Of a stretch of DNA of 64,000 bases, positions 47,416 to 59,069 are shown piece by piece (position 1 is the first letter of the stretch; every line of letters starts with the position of its first letter). The translations under genes and the position numbers were made by a program. Source of the DNA: Ochotona curzoniae (Eukaryota; Chordata; Mammalia; Lagomorpha; Ochotonidae); assembly GCF_017591425.1 (NCBI RefSeq), contig NW_024467121.1:19542707-19606706 (forward strand), read 5' to 3'. The notes under the pieces are model-generated. The model ran no database searches, was not told the origin of the DNA, and saw nothing but the letters and a program-made list of their open reading frames with translations.

Positions 47416-49484
47416 CTAAGCATGAAAGAAAAGAATGACACACCACCAAACAACAAACAAAAAACAATTATAAAGAGAAAGCAAAGAAGTTATCTCGACA
47501 GTATTATGCCCAAAAGAAACAACATACCTACTAATTTTCATAATCTAAATTTTGGAGTCAGATTCTAGCCTTCCACAATTATCCAGCCTTCCACATGGCA
47601 AGGTGCGTGCTGTGTCATTGTTGGTAAGCCTGTGAGAACACACGCACACAATGCATGGCCCTGGTAAGCCTTTCTATTGTTAGAGCTATTCATCTTGGAA
47701 AACAATATCCAAAAAATTCATCAGGAACACATTCATGCTAGTTGGGGGGCAGGGGAAACTAGTGCTGAGAGAAGCCTGACGAAAACATAGCTGCTTATTG
47801 CTATCAGAGTTCATATTAAATGAGTTTAATGATCAAAAAATTATTTTACTATTAAGCATGTTATTTAAAAAATGAAGCAGAGGAGGGACAACAGGCTAAT
47901 GGGTCAGAGGGCCTGGTGAGTTGGCTTTCTTGTCTCTAACTTCAACAAGCAGATCCTCTCACGTCCTTTACCCAGGCCCATTTCATACATTTCTTGCACC
48001 ACAATCTCTTTCTCACTTGGTACACTGGACATATTTTTCTCAATACAACTTTCTATGCTGTCTATCTTCCATCGTCCTTGGAGAACAATGTATGTGGAAG
48101 ATGGCAGCTACAGTGGGGTTTCCTCCAGCACAAAACAAAGAGTTGAGAAACTGCTACCATTTGTGCTTTCTCATAGTCCGCCAGGGGAAGTTCTGAGATT
48201 TTGATCCAGTTATATATCTTATTATACATTGAACATAATTGAAATCCTATAATACACCTTATTTGAAGGTTCTATAGAAAAGCTTACCATAGCAGAATAT
48301 GAATTACTTAAAGAGAACTTAATGTTTTGGAGTAGCACAATTATTCACACTCAAAATTGTGGCAAACTAAGATGATACAACTTTAAAATTGCAAATAATT
48401 CCAGTGGAATGCCACAGTTGTCATCATTATATACAGTGCATTCCTACTGAATGCATGCGATCAATAAACACAAAATGATATATTTTCACATCGATACAGG
48501 AAATTTATGTCTGATTTTTATTATTAAAATTAACAACATTTCCCGAAGTAAACTCACCATCCTTGCTGGGTACAGGGAAGCAGAGTACTGTCTTCTCTAA
48601 AAACTGACCTGCATGGGGATTACCAATTATACACATACTGAAGGGTTTTTAATTTCGGTTATTGTCTCTCTGATGGTTAAAGAGTGAGGAAGGTCTTACA
48701 GAAGACTCCTGATTATGCTCAACGTACTATATTTATCATTTATAGAGGACAAAATCAACTCTTCTCAGCTTGTTATAAATCATTTTCTAATTTTAAAGAG
48801 GAGTGGCTTTTTATTTTTTTATGGAGCAGCATTTAAAGAGTCATCTCCCTCTAACCTGAACACTGGCATCTGCAACATGGAGAGGAGAGAAGGCCAGCCC
48901 TACTTCTCAAGGGGTCCTTGCTATCTCCTCCATGTTTCAGGATGGCTCTTCAAGTCTCTGAACTGCTTACTGCAAAACTGTGTTAAAAAAAAAACTCCAA
49001 AAAGTAAAAATAATTCTGTTTCTTGAAAGATATAATAAAATAAAAATGAAAGGAAAATCCTTCATTTTTTCAATTAAATTGAAAGTGTTTTTGAAAAAAT
49101 TCTCTTCATGAAAATGAGATATGCATACCTATACATAATGTACTGAGCAAGTAAAAATGTCAGATTTTTCAACATCAGAGGCTGGAAAATTAGCATGACC
49201 AAAAAAAGCATTATTTTTTCTCCTTGTATTTTGAATTCACTTTAATTTTAAATAAATAAATAAATTTTAAAACTTATGAAAATTAAATGAAGAGACTTTC
49301 ACTTTATAAAAAATGATTTGTTCACTTATTAGAAAGGCAGAACTCCAGGGAGACAAAGTGAGGGACACAGATTAAGGAAATGTTTAATGACTTGATGTCA
49401 AAGAATAAGCTGAATATTAAGAAATATTATAAAGTCAAGACAGACTCCCATGAGTGTATTCTGAATGTATGATGACAACCATAC
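47416..49484. other. BEND7 intron between the first two recognised exons
   Basis: 2069 bases, AT-rich, without a SINE. No regulatory element or exon recognised. Confidence 0.5.
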
Positions 49485-49787
49485 CATTGGAGCTCACAGC
49501 AGTGTGGGACTGGCTCTGGAAGGTTCGAGAACGGGTGCCACACTGCCCTGAGAACTGCCCACTTTGCGGCGGTAGCTCATTCCAAGCACCACGTGAAGAG
49601 GGGTGGAGGCTCTGTGGGACCTCCATAGAGGAGTTCAAACGCTGAGGCCAGACTAAGTCCAAATCCTGAGGTTCTTCCTTTAATTTTTCTCCTTCTTTGC
49701 CAACACGCTGATATATCCTCCCAGTGCTGTCATTCAGTAACCTTCTCATTCCTGTAATTTGTTTTTTAATTTCCATGCTTTCATCTC
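49485..49787 (-). CDS. BEND7: BEND7 internal coding exon (first one found in window)
   Basis: A 303-base exon. A polypyrimidine-type acceptor (tttccattag) precedes GAGATGAAAG and a GT donor follows ...TCCAATG. It starts after the first base of a codon and ends one base into the next (phase 1 on both sides). The product begins DESMEIKKQITGMRRLLND and continues with charged text (RIYQRVGKEGEKLKEEPQDL), then a Ser/Gln/Pro-rich part (NELPPQSGQFSGQ). This matches my memory of the N-terminal third of mammalian BEND7, a poorly characterised, probably nuclear protein. No known domain lies here. The segment is charged and probably mostly disordered, with a short helix at its start. The preceding exon, which should carry the start codon, was not found between here and 64000. 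No stop or frameshift is present, so this looks like a functional exon rather than a retrocopy. Confidence 0.9.
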
Positions 49788-50619
49788 CTAATGGAAACAG
49801 AGCCAAAGTTAGTACTGTAAATCAATGAAAGAAAAAAAAACAAAGCCAGCCTATCACCAAAAACAAGTAAACAAAACCATAAAAAGACAAACAAAAAGCC
49901 TTCCCTGGAAATGGGAAAGATTACCATAAACTTGAGTTACTTATAAAATTAAAGGCAAGAAAATGTTCTAACGACTGAAGAAACTGATCAGATTCCTAGT
50001 GCATCTTGTTCTCATTTCTTTTTGGCTAAGTTTTCTGATGATAAAAGAGATTTCCTGAGTGGGTATCACCAGAAACAAACTTGGAAGCCTTCTCAGAGTG
50101 AGGATGTCCCAAGAGAAGAGGCTGAGGCAGAGGGGCACCGATGGGCTGGAGGATGGGAGGCTAAAACCTGCTTTGATCTGCCACAGCCATCCACGGCCAG
50201 CCAGGAAGCTAACACTGTTCCTCTCTCTTCTACGGTTAGCCACAGCCAGCAGGTACAAACACACGGAAGAATATATAACATTTGTTAGGATCCAAGGGAA
50301 TTTGGGAATGGGCCGTGTGACACCTAAGGAGCACTACTAACAGGATTTCCTGTTGGATGACAGGCTGTCCGCAGAGACACCACTGTAGGGAGGATAACAA
50401 GAGACAGAGAATGTACCGAGTGTCAGTGCGACAAGCAAAAGGGCCTTGTCTCTCCTGTGCTCTCACCTCACATCAGCCTGGTGGTGCCCACATGGTCCCT
50501 GCCCAGGTACAGTCTCCTTGCTCCATCCTTCTCCCAGACTCAATTCATCACCGCTTCTACTGTAGCACCAATTTTTACCTCTGTACTCCACCTCACCTAT
50601 ACTGAGCTCTTTTTAAAGT
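49788..50619. other. Non-coding sequence upstream of first recognised exon
   Basis: Several overlapping frames on both strands at 49968-50340, none with family similarity. No start-codon exon of BEND7 was recognised. Confidence 0.4.
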
Positions 50620-50750
50620 ACAGTAAACAAAATGTATAGTATAAAATGTATCATTGCAACTATTTTTAAGTGCACAGTTCAATAAAGTTATATAACCCAA
50701 TCTCCAGAACTCTTACACTGACTTCCATCTTTTTCCTTTCTTCTTTAAAT
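50620..50750 (+). mobile_element. Old L1 3' UTR fragment
   Basis: 'ctatttttaagtgcacagtt', 'caataaagttatataaccca' and 'atctccagaactcttacact' follow the L1M order (ttaaagtgtacaattcag, acaaccatc, tccagaac). Confidence 0.55.
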
Positions 50751-50768
50751 ATTCAGGTTGCCTGTTTA

Positions 50769-50890
50769 TTATATATATATATGATATATAATAAATATAT
50801 AACAATACTATATATAATATAAAATATGTAACATATATAATAATGATATATAATAAATAATATATAAAATATATAAATTTATTTTATACA
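50769..50890 (+). repeat. TA-rich low-complexity tract
   Basis: Imperfect (TATA)/(ATATAA) repeats of about 120 bases with very few G or C, ending in 'acacacacata'. Self-complementary along most of its length. Confidence 0.9.
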
Positions 50891-50899
50891 CACACATAT

Positions 50900-50978
50900 G
50901 CAGGGAGCTGGATGGAAAGTGGAGCACCCAGGACACAACCTGTGCCCATATGGGATCCTGGCTATTGCGTTGGGTGCT
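50900..50978 (-). mobile_element. C-type SINE fragment, reverse orientation
   Basis: 'gcagggagctggatggaaag' and 'gtgcccatatgggatcctgg' are the reversed SINE 5' half. It sits between TA-rich tracts. Confidence 0.7.
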
Positions 50979-50996
50979 CTTTATATATATATATAT

Positions 50997-51289
50997 TTTT
51001 TTTTTTGAAAGGCAGATTTATAGGGAAAAATCTTCTATTTGTTGTATATTCTCCAAATGGTTGCAATGGTCAGAGCTGAGCTGATCCACAACTGAGAGCC
51101 AGGAGTTTCTTCTGGGTCTCCCACATGGGTTCAGGAGCCCAAGTACTTGAGGTATCCTCCATTGCTTCCCTAGGTCATAAGAAGGGAGTTGGATCAGAAG
51201 TGGAACAGCTGGGTCTAGAACCAGTGCCCATTAGGGATGCTGATACTGCAGGTGAAGGATTAGTCTGTTGAACCATAGTGCCAGCCCCG
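50997..51289 (-). mobile_element. C-type SINE, reverse orientation, full length
   Basis: Landmarks on +: 'tttgaaaggcagatttatag', 'tctgggtctcccacatgggt', 'gtggaacagctgggtctaga' and the head 'gaaccatagtgccagcccc'. Confidence 0.9.
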
Positions 51290-51422
51290 CTGATTTCTTT
51301 CTTGGGAATCTTTTATTCTTCAGGGGATTTTTCTTCTTCTTTAACAAATTAAGTCATCTCTATACTACACTCGGTAGTAAGGGGGGGATACTTAATAAAC
51401 AAATGTTATTAAAAATGACTGC

Positions 51423-51747
51423 TGGGGCTATCACAGTAGGTTAATCCTCTGTCTATATGGCATCAGGATCCCATATGGGCATCGAGTTCCTGTCCCAGCT
51501 TCTCCTCTTCTGATCCAATGCCCTGTTTATAACCTGGGAAGGCAGTGGAGGCTGGCACAAGTCCTTGGGTCCTGCACCCAGACAGGAGACCCAAAGGAAC
51601 CTCCTGGCTCCTGGTATTGGATCAGGTCAGCTACAACAACTGTGACTAATTGGGGAGTGAACCAGCAGCTGAAAGAACTGTCTCTTTTTCTCTTTCCTCT
51701 TTTCTCTGTAAATTTGCCTTTCAAATAAAAACAAGCAAATCTTTTAA
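51423..51747 (+). mobile_element. C-type SINE, full length
   Basis: Landmarks: 'ggggctatcacagtaggtta', 'ggatcccatatgggcatcga', 'gtccttgggtcctgcaccca', 'attggggagtgaaccagcag', tail 'caaataaaaacaagcaaatc'. Confidence 0.9.
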
Positions 51748-53829
51748 AATAACTACAAAGCTATATGGATACAAAAATATTTTCCACAAACAGCAGAGGT
51801 TTCCAGTATCTATTAGGAGCTATTTGAAGCATACTATATTCTTAAACTCTACATCAGTCAGTACTGTCACAAAGATAAGTGGGTTTTGTTGCTGTTTTTG
51901 CTAACACAAATTTTTGAACAAAAGTTTTATGCCATTGTATGTATATACACTCATGCAATGATTCTATTAAATGTTTGAAATTTACACTGTAAGAAAAAGA
52001 AAATGCCAAGAGAAAAAGAAATCTATTTGGAAAAACATAGCTTCTACAAAAATAGTACAGTTAGTTTAATGACATTTTAATGCACTTAGCATCATATGAG
52101 CCAATTTTTTTCCATAGAATTGGTAATTGCACCATAACCAAAGCTTTTTGTTGTTGGTTGTCTAGTTAGGTATTAACTTACTAACATGTGTAATATAGTG
52201 AATACAAGGAAATTTTACATACTATTTTGAAAGAATTATCTTGTTTGAAAAAAAATAATAAAAATGTTAACTCTGCCTTAATATTGAACATATGTGAACA
52301 CAGATTTCCAAATTTGTAATATTGCTATATACTGAAATACACTAACAGTTTGTAATAAAACTATTTATACCCCAAAAGGCTAGTGATAATTATATTATAC
52401 GAATGAATGGCCACCCATGATTTAAACAATGCAGAGTCAGGAAAATTTGAAACTTCCTCCACATGGCTATGGAACAAGGTGTATCTGGAGGAATCACAGG
52501 GGAATTCTGAAAACTGAACCTACAGACTCACGTGGCATGCATCTCTGCATCTACTTGGGTATTTTCCTGGCCCAACGGCAACACCCTCCTGCCAAGAGAA
52601 AGCATCCTGCCTGTGTGGTTCCCACCCTAACCCCCTCAGTCAGCTGGCATCACAGGCTGTGCCCAGACTGCCTTTGCTGCCACAGGCTGGTTTGTCTTCC
52701 TCCTCCACTGGGACTTCAGAAAGAGCTGTCACCAGCCATGCCATGCAGGGATAGGCACACTCACTCTGGGTCTTGAGTCAGTGCCAACCCCCTTTTCTGC
52801 ACTAACCCTGACACATCTCCGGAAAAGGGAAGTCACCTCTCATGTAAGGTGCTATCTCTGCACCAGAGATAGAATTCCATGATAAAGTGTTGTCATTAGA
52901 AATATAAAAAAGGCACAAGCATTCCGGAACCTTTTAAGGACAAATCTGCTTAGTCATAAACTCAGTTTCAGTGTTCCAGAACTTATGCTCCGGAAATCTA
53001 CAAGATAAAATACAATTTGAGTTTTATGTAACAATATTTGTATAGTGACAACCACAATCCTAAACTACAGCAGAAAATAAGATAGAATGGTGACAAGCAT
53101 AAAGGGAGATTTTGGTAGTGCGCTGATCTTAGAATTTCAGACACAAAACAAAACAAAGACAGAGGAGAGGAGTAGCAGCATGGGGGGTATAGAGGTGGGA
53201 ATCAAAAAGAACAAGGCAGCCTTATTAAGGGAGATGGCAGAAGGTCTGAGGAAAATTTGACTAATTTCAGGCAGAAGGAAGCTCACTGTCTATCTAACTG
53301 TGACACATTTTAAAGGACAGAAAATGGAAAATTGCAATAACTGCACAAGTTGCTTCTGGGAGCAAAATTGAGAAACTGAGGGGAAGGTTAAGAAGGGTAA
53401 AGCCTGTCTCACACAGAACAGACTGGTTTTCCCCAGGGGATGATGGAACATTCAGGAACAGGTCTCTAGGGTTAACTGAATTGCATGAATTGTTACTTCC
53501 TTTATCCACAGAATCAGGGAGCAGCTGAGGTCAGCAGCCCTAAAGCGGTGACCTTGGTGGAGAAGTCAGCACCATCGCATATACTGGAAGTGACAGGTGC
53601 TGGCACAGAGGAGGGAAAGAGGTTTCATCGCCCATCTGAGGCAGATGGGGTAGAGGGTTGGAAACGGACCTGAAAACTAAAAGGAGGAGCAAGTGTCTGA
53701 CTCGGCCTACACACTGCCTAGGGACAGAGAATGCTGAAAGCAGTGGAATGGGCTGAAGCTCGAAGCTCAGACACCAGATGTGAGTGTGACACAGAGGAAA
53801 GGCTGCCTGTGTTACTGAGGCCTGCACTG
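51748..53829. other. Non-coding sequence, no gene seen
   Basis: AT-rich to about 52400, then mixed. The 115-codon frame at 52429-52776 (+) has no recognisable domain and no splice-site support. Confidence 0.45.
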
Positions 53830-53935
53830 GCTTCTTGACTATACTAAGTTGCTACTGGCTATTGGACAAGCCACTTAACACTCAGACTTCAGTTGCTTAA
53901 AGTATAAAGCAAAGTTCTGGACCAGACGCACATTA
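53830..53935 (+). mobile_element. MIR, diverged
   Basis: 'gctactggctattggacaag', 'ccacttaacactcagacttc' and 'agttgcttaaagtataaagc' fit the MIR order (actagctgtgtgaccttgggcaag, ttacttaacctctctgagcctcag). Confidence 0.5.
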
Positions 53936-54762
53936 TGCACATATAACTGAGGAACGCATAGAAGTGGTCAAGGAGGGTACAGGTTTCTCTCTGCGATCAA
54001 GATATTGAGTACCCATTACCTCCAGAAGACAGGTGGCCTCAAAAAAAGGGACTTAATATCATATCACCTTGGAGCTCATGTTTTAGACTTCTAAAAACTG
54101 TTGGAAAACATATGAGGTTGAGATTGGAAGCACAGGTTGACTACCATCAGCCTTTCTGGTTCCAATTAGTTGATGTCTTCCCCATGCATAGCTTATCAGG
54201 AAAAGGAACCTCCTTGGAAGCAAACAGCTATTGAGAGAAACATGATTCTATAAGCAAACCTATATACTTTTCCTGATTTCTTTCCATACAAATCTCTGTC
54301 TTCACTTACACTCAACTCCAAGAAACAAACAAAAAGGGGGGAGGAAAATGCTGCTCATCTACCTTATTGGTAAACCACTGGTAACTGCACTCCTTGGACA
54401 ATGTATAGAAAAATATCAGGTTAAAATGTTACCCCTGATTTAAATTTAATAATTTAGTAATAATTTTTCTTAACATGAAAAATTTATATGATACACAGTC
54501 TTGCATGGTGTGATAATTATGAGGGCAACACAGCAATCACCATACAGGATCTCCCTTACCTCAACCAGGGAAGAAGAACATTTCACATAGATTGATTATT
54601 CACAGCCCAGAATGATGAAAGAAAGACAACACACAAGCCTTCCAAGTGGCTGCATATACACATCCTATGTTCTGCTGTGTGTGCCATCTCAAAGACATAT
54701 AAGCAGTTACATCTTTGCCCTACAAATGAACTGATATTGATGTAGAGTAGGCATTCTATAAG
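53936..54762. other. Non-coding sequence, no gene seen
   Basis: No supported feature. Confidence 0.4.
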
Positions 54763-55113
54763 CTTTTAAAAATGTTTATTAATTTATTTGAAAGGAATAT
54801 ATTAGAGAGACAGAGAAGCAGAAACAGAGAGAGAGAGAAACAGAAAGAGAGGTCTTACATCCACTGATTCATTCCCAAAATGGCAGCAATGGCTGAAGCT
54901 GGGCTGGTCTGAAGTCAGGAGCTAGGAGTTTCTGCCAGGTCTCCTATATGGGCGCAGGCAGTCAAGGATGAAAGCCATTTTCCACTGCCTTCCCAGGTTT
55001 TAAGTAGGGAGCTGGAATGGAACTGGAGTATCTGGGATTTGTACCAGTCCTCATGTGTAAACACCAGTGTCAAAAGCAATGGCTTAACCCAGTGCACCAC
55101 AACACTGACCCTA
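54763..55113 (-). mobile_element. C-type SINE, reverse orientation, full length
   Basis: Landmarks on +: 'tgtttattaatttatttgaa', a GAGA-rich tract at 54800-54860, 'ctgccaggtctcctatatgg' and the head 'aacccagtgcaccacaacac'. Confidence 0.9.
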
Positions 55114-55229
55114 CAATAAGCCTTTCTTAATTAGTTGGGGGGAAAAAAAGGCTTAAGAAAAACCAAATGAAGTCCAGAGAAAATGCATCACTAAATTAAC
55201 AAAAATATGAGTGACAAAGTACCACAACA

Positions 55230-55566
55230 GGAGCTGGCATGATGGCACAGCAGACTAATCCTCGACCCTGTGGTGCTGGCATCCCATAAGGGTGCTGATT
55301 CTATTCCTGGTTGCTCTACTTCCCATCCAGGTCCCTACTTATGACCTGGGAAAGAAGTAGAGGATTGCTCAAGTCCTGGGGTGGGTCCCTGCACCCATGT
55401 GGGAGACCTGGAAAAGGCTCCTGGCTCTCAGTTGTGGATCAACTCAGCTCTAGCCATTGCAGCCATCTGGGGAGTGAACCAATGGATGGAAGGTCTTTTC
55501 TCTCTGTCTATCCTTCTCTGTAAAATCTGCCTCTCAAACAAAAACAAATAAATTCTTTTAAAAATA
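55230..55566 (+). mobile_element. C-type SINE, full length
   Basis: Landmarks: 'ggagctggcatgatggcaca', 'ggcatcccataagggtgctg', 'cctgcacccatgtgggagac', 'ggggagtgaaccaatggatg', tail 'aaacaaataaattcttttaa'. Possible short duplication 'taccacaa' on both sides (imperfect context). Confidence 0.9.
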
Positions 55567-56008
55567 CCACAAATAATTTATTCAATAAACATTTATCAAG
55601 TCCCTCCTAAGGCCCCAGAAATATAAAGATTATCAGGGACGAGTAAAAAGGAACTCTCCCCTGGCTCCCATCACTTAACATCCTTTACCCAAATCCCGTT
55701 ATGACAACTTACTGATCTGAAAAACACTGCTGATTTGTCCCATCCTTCTGACCCTTCTCTCTTATAACTGGGTGCCTCAGAACCCCAGTGCTATGGTTTG
55801 GATATAGCTTGAGTGTTCCACAGAGCTTTATTACATGCATTGAAACGTAATGTCTATCACAAGGAATGGGAAGGGTAGAAACTTAGTCCAACTATGGTGT
55901 TTAGAGATGAAATCTTTATGAAGTTATTAGGATTGGATAAGACCATTCAGACAGACCCCTCTAGAACTGACTGATCAAACCCTGGTGGCTTTGTAAAAAG
56001 AGGGAGAA

Positions 56009-56375
56009 CGGTGTCTGTTGTGGTGTTGCACATTAAGCCATTGCTAGCAATTGTAGTATCTCACATCAGAATACCAACTAGAATCTCAGCTACTCTGCTT
56101 CCAATCCAGTTCCCTGCTAATGTGCCTGGGAAAGCTCTGGAAGATGGACTAGGTGCTCAGCTCCTGTCACCTACACTGGAGATCCAGAGAAAGTGCTTGG
56201 CTCCCAGCTGTGGCTTGGCCTAGCCCTGATTGTTATGGCCATTTGAAGAGTGAGCCTGTGGATAGGAGTGCTTGCTCTCACGAGTGTGCTTATACTCTCC
56301 CTCTCTCTTCTTCCTTTCCTCAACACCTTCCATCCCATCACTCTGCTCTCTTTGATTTAAATAAAATAAAGAGAG
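56009..56375 (+). mobile_element. C-type SINE inserted in LTR (first of pair)
   Basis: Landmarks: 'ggtgtctgttgtggtgttgc', 'gttccctgctaatgtgcctg', 'gatccagagaaagtgcttgg', tail 'tttaaataaaataaagag'. Confidence 0.8.
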
Positions 56376-56710
56376 GCTGATACTAAGTCTCAACAGGCTA
56401 ATCCACCACCTCCAAGGCCGACATATCATATGGGTGCCAGTTCATGCCCCATTTGCTCTATTCCCTATCCAGCTCCCTACTTATGACCTGAGAAAGAAGC
56501 AGAGAATGGTCCAAAGCCTTGGAACCCTGTATCTATGTGGGAGGCCTGTAAGAAGCTCCTGGCTCCTGGCTCCTGGCTCCTGGCTATTGATCAGCTCAGT
56601 TCTGGCTGCTAAGGCCATTTGGAGAGTGAACCAGTGGATGAAATATCTTTCTTTCTGTCTCTCTTTCACTCTGTACATCCATCTTTCAAACAAAAATAAA
56701 TAAAATGAAA
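56376..56710 (+). mobile_element. C-type SINE inserted in LTR (second of pair)
   Basis: Landmarks: 'gaggctgatactaagtctca', 'atatgggtgccagttcatgc', 'acttatgacctgagaaagaa', a short tandem 'ctcctgg' run at about 56558-56583, tail 'caaaaataaataaaatgaaa'. Head to tail with the preceding SINE. Confidence 0.85.
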
Positions 56711-56915
56711 AGGGAGACTGGACACTGAGCAATAAGCACATTCCCAGTCACTTGCTGTGTGATGCTCCTCCCTACCTAAGGACTGTCAGGAAGAAGGCTA
56801 ACTCATATGAGACTGCTAGACCCCTTGCACCTCCAAGATGGCAGGTCAAAATAAATCTTGGTGAAGTATTGTGCCTCTGGTGTTTCATTCTGACAATGAG
56901 AGACTAGCACGTTAA

Positions 56916-57654
56916 GTTAGCAAATTGGCCTCTTATCTGCAGATGGCACTTCTAGCTTCCCTGCTGGACTCAAACCCAACTCTTTCATGAAGACCCTATT
57001 TCCCCCTTTCCCCTCTGCATGAAAGTGAACTCAGTTTCTCATTTCTCCAGGCTGGAGACAATAATCTGGCTTCCTTCTGGCTCCTCAAAACATCATTCTC
57101 TGTGCCTCCAAAGCAGCCTCCTAAACCTGTATCACCTTCTATTCCCCGTCCTGAGCAGCACTGCTGCGTGCCAGAAGCCTGAGGTTCACAAAAGATAGAC
57201 AGGTGAAAAGGCTAGATAGACAGGTGAAAAGAACCCCATCAAGGCTCTTAACATGCCAAGTTAAGGAACAAGAAGCCAATGGAGACATTAGATCATTTTA
57301 AATCCACTATCACTTTTAATATAAGGATAGCAAAAAATCAGATCTGTCCTTCAGAAAAATAATTCTTTTGAAATTACAAGAAAACTAGTGTGGGGAGAAA
57401 CTGAACTAGAACGTTATTGCTAAAGGCTACATGGTGATGACAGTCTTTCCTGAGATTTGAGGGTACAAATGGAGAGAGGACAGAGAAAAGAGGTATTGAA
57501 GGAGTTTAATTAAATGGTCTTGGTGATCAACTGGATATGAGGATGGGGTGAGGACAGTGACAAGAAAAATCAATAAAAGGTTAACTTCAAAGTCTCTAGC
57601 TGAGGTGATGGAGTGGATCCCAACGGCAGCCATGCAAATTAGAACTAGGATGTC
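56916..57654. other. Non-coding sequence with a small duplication
   Basis: 'agatagacaggtgaaaag' is duplicated in tandem at about 57194-57232. An L2-like stretch is possible at 57000-57180. No gene seen. Confidence 0.4.
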
Positions 57655-57990
57655 ACAGGCGTAGGCATTGTGGCACAGATTGTCACTACCAAGGACATCT
57701 ACACTCCTTCTCAGAGGGCCAGTCCAAGCTTGGGTACCTCTGCTTCCGAGGCAGTTCCCTGCTAATGCCACCTGCAAAGCAGCAGACAATGGCTCGAGGG
57801 CTTGGGCCTCTGCCAACCTTGTGGGGAAACTCAATAAAGTCTAGGCTCCTGGCTTTGTTTGTCCAAGCCCCAGCTGTTGTTAGCATCTGGAGAATGAACC
57901 AGCAGATGAAAGATGTGTCTTTCTGTTCTTCCCTCCTTCTCTCCCTCTCAGTCACTCTTTCAAGTAATAAAATCAACAAACATGGGGAAA
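57655..57990 (+). mobile_element. C-type SINE, near full length
   Basis: Landmarks: 'cacaggcgtaggcattgtgg', 'gttccctgctaatgccacct', 'gcagcagacaatggctcgag', 'ctggagaatgaaccagcaga', tail 'caagtaataaaatcaacaaa'. Confidence 0.85.
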
Positions 57991-58717
57991 AAACAAAGGA
58001 AAAGGTTTCAGAGTAGTGGAAACATAACGAGCCTTGTTTTGTAGACAATAAGCAGACACTTGGAAACACAGCTGTGGGATGTGTGAAGCTGACCATGAAG
58101 TAGCATTCCAGTCCTACTTCCTTAGCAGGCTGGTCTCTCTCAACTGAGGAAGCCTCTGAGGGTCACTAAAAGTTCAGGGATGGAGGATACCTTAATAAGG
58201 AGATACTAGATTTCCTAATAAGATAGCACATAGAGAGTTCAAAGCATTCATATAAATAATAAAGGAGATATGACTTCATTTGTTTCCAAACTGATAAAGT
58301 CAATCAAACCCATTCCTCTTGAACTCCTGCTCCCTGAGGGAAATACCGATCAGCTTAGTCAGAAGCAACTTTTTTCTCCTGATCCAATATCAAATCCATC
58401 TGCAGGGTGCCATGATGGGGGACCTGCCTTAGCACACTGGGTTGATGGAATCTTTAAGAATCTTTCCACTACACTCAGTATTGGTCAGCTTTTTACTACA
58501 TTAATATGTCCTCTTTTACCTAGTTTTAAAGAAACCAGGGGGAACTTGAGACGACACTGAAAAAGTCAATAAAAGAAGAAGGGATTTTGAATGTTTTCAC
58601 ATGAACACATGACACATGTTAAGATAGATATGTTTACCTTGATTGGGACATTACATGATGTATACGTATATTGATATCCCATAAACACGTACATGTGTAA
58701 GTTAAAACCAGATTAAA
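57991..58717. other. Non-coding sequence, no gene seen
   Basis: No supported feature. The frame at 58270-58560 is not recognised. Confidence 0.4.
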
Positions 58718-59038
58718 AGGGCCTGGCTCAATAGCCTAGTGGCTAAACTCCTCACCTTGCATGCACTGGAACCCCACATGGGTGTCGGTTCATGTCCCTG
58801 CTCTGCTTCCCATCCAGCTCCCTGCTTGTTGCCTGGTAAAGCAGGTGAGGACAGCCCAAAGCCTTGGGATCCTGCATCCACGTGGCAGACCAGCAAGAAG
58901 CTCTTGGCTCTGGATCAGTTCAGCTCCAGCATTGTGGCCATTTGGGGAGTGAACCAGCAGATGAAAGATCTTTCTGTCTTTCCTTCTCTCTGTAAATCTG
59001 ACTTTCCAATAAAAAATAAATAAATCTTTAAAAAAAGG
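58718..59038 (+). mobile_element. C-type SINE of pika-like subfamily
   Basis: 'agggcctggctcaatagcct', 'ctcaccttgcatgcactgga', 'ccctgcttgttgcctggtaa', 'ggggagtgaaccagcagatg' and the tail 'ccaataaaaaataaataaat'. The cctggct/agtggctaaa head resembles the younger copies at 35495 and 38552. Possible duplication 'agattaaaag' at 58710 and about 59060. Confidence 0.88.
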
Positions 59039-59069
59039 ACAATCATATTAATAAAAAAAGATTAAAAGA

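Larger units (their letters stand above)
55788..56915 (+). mobile_element. MaLR-type LTR split by two C-type SINEs
   Basis: The left part 55788-56008 begins 'agtgctatggtttggatata' and has 'aaacttagtccaactatggt' and 'ggattggataagaccattca'. The right part 56711-56915 has 'tgctgtgtgatgctcctccc', 'aggtcaaaataaatcttggt' and 'ctggtgtttcattctgacaa'. This is the MST/MLT-like LTR order (tgctatggtttgaatgtg ... tgtgatg ... ccaaataaa ... gtggtattctgttatagca). SINEs occupy the middle. Confidence 0.6.

Noticed and set aside
52429..52776. 115-codon open frame on +
   Set aside because: Pro/His/Cys-rich chance frame, no supported start context or domain.
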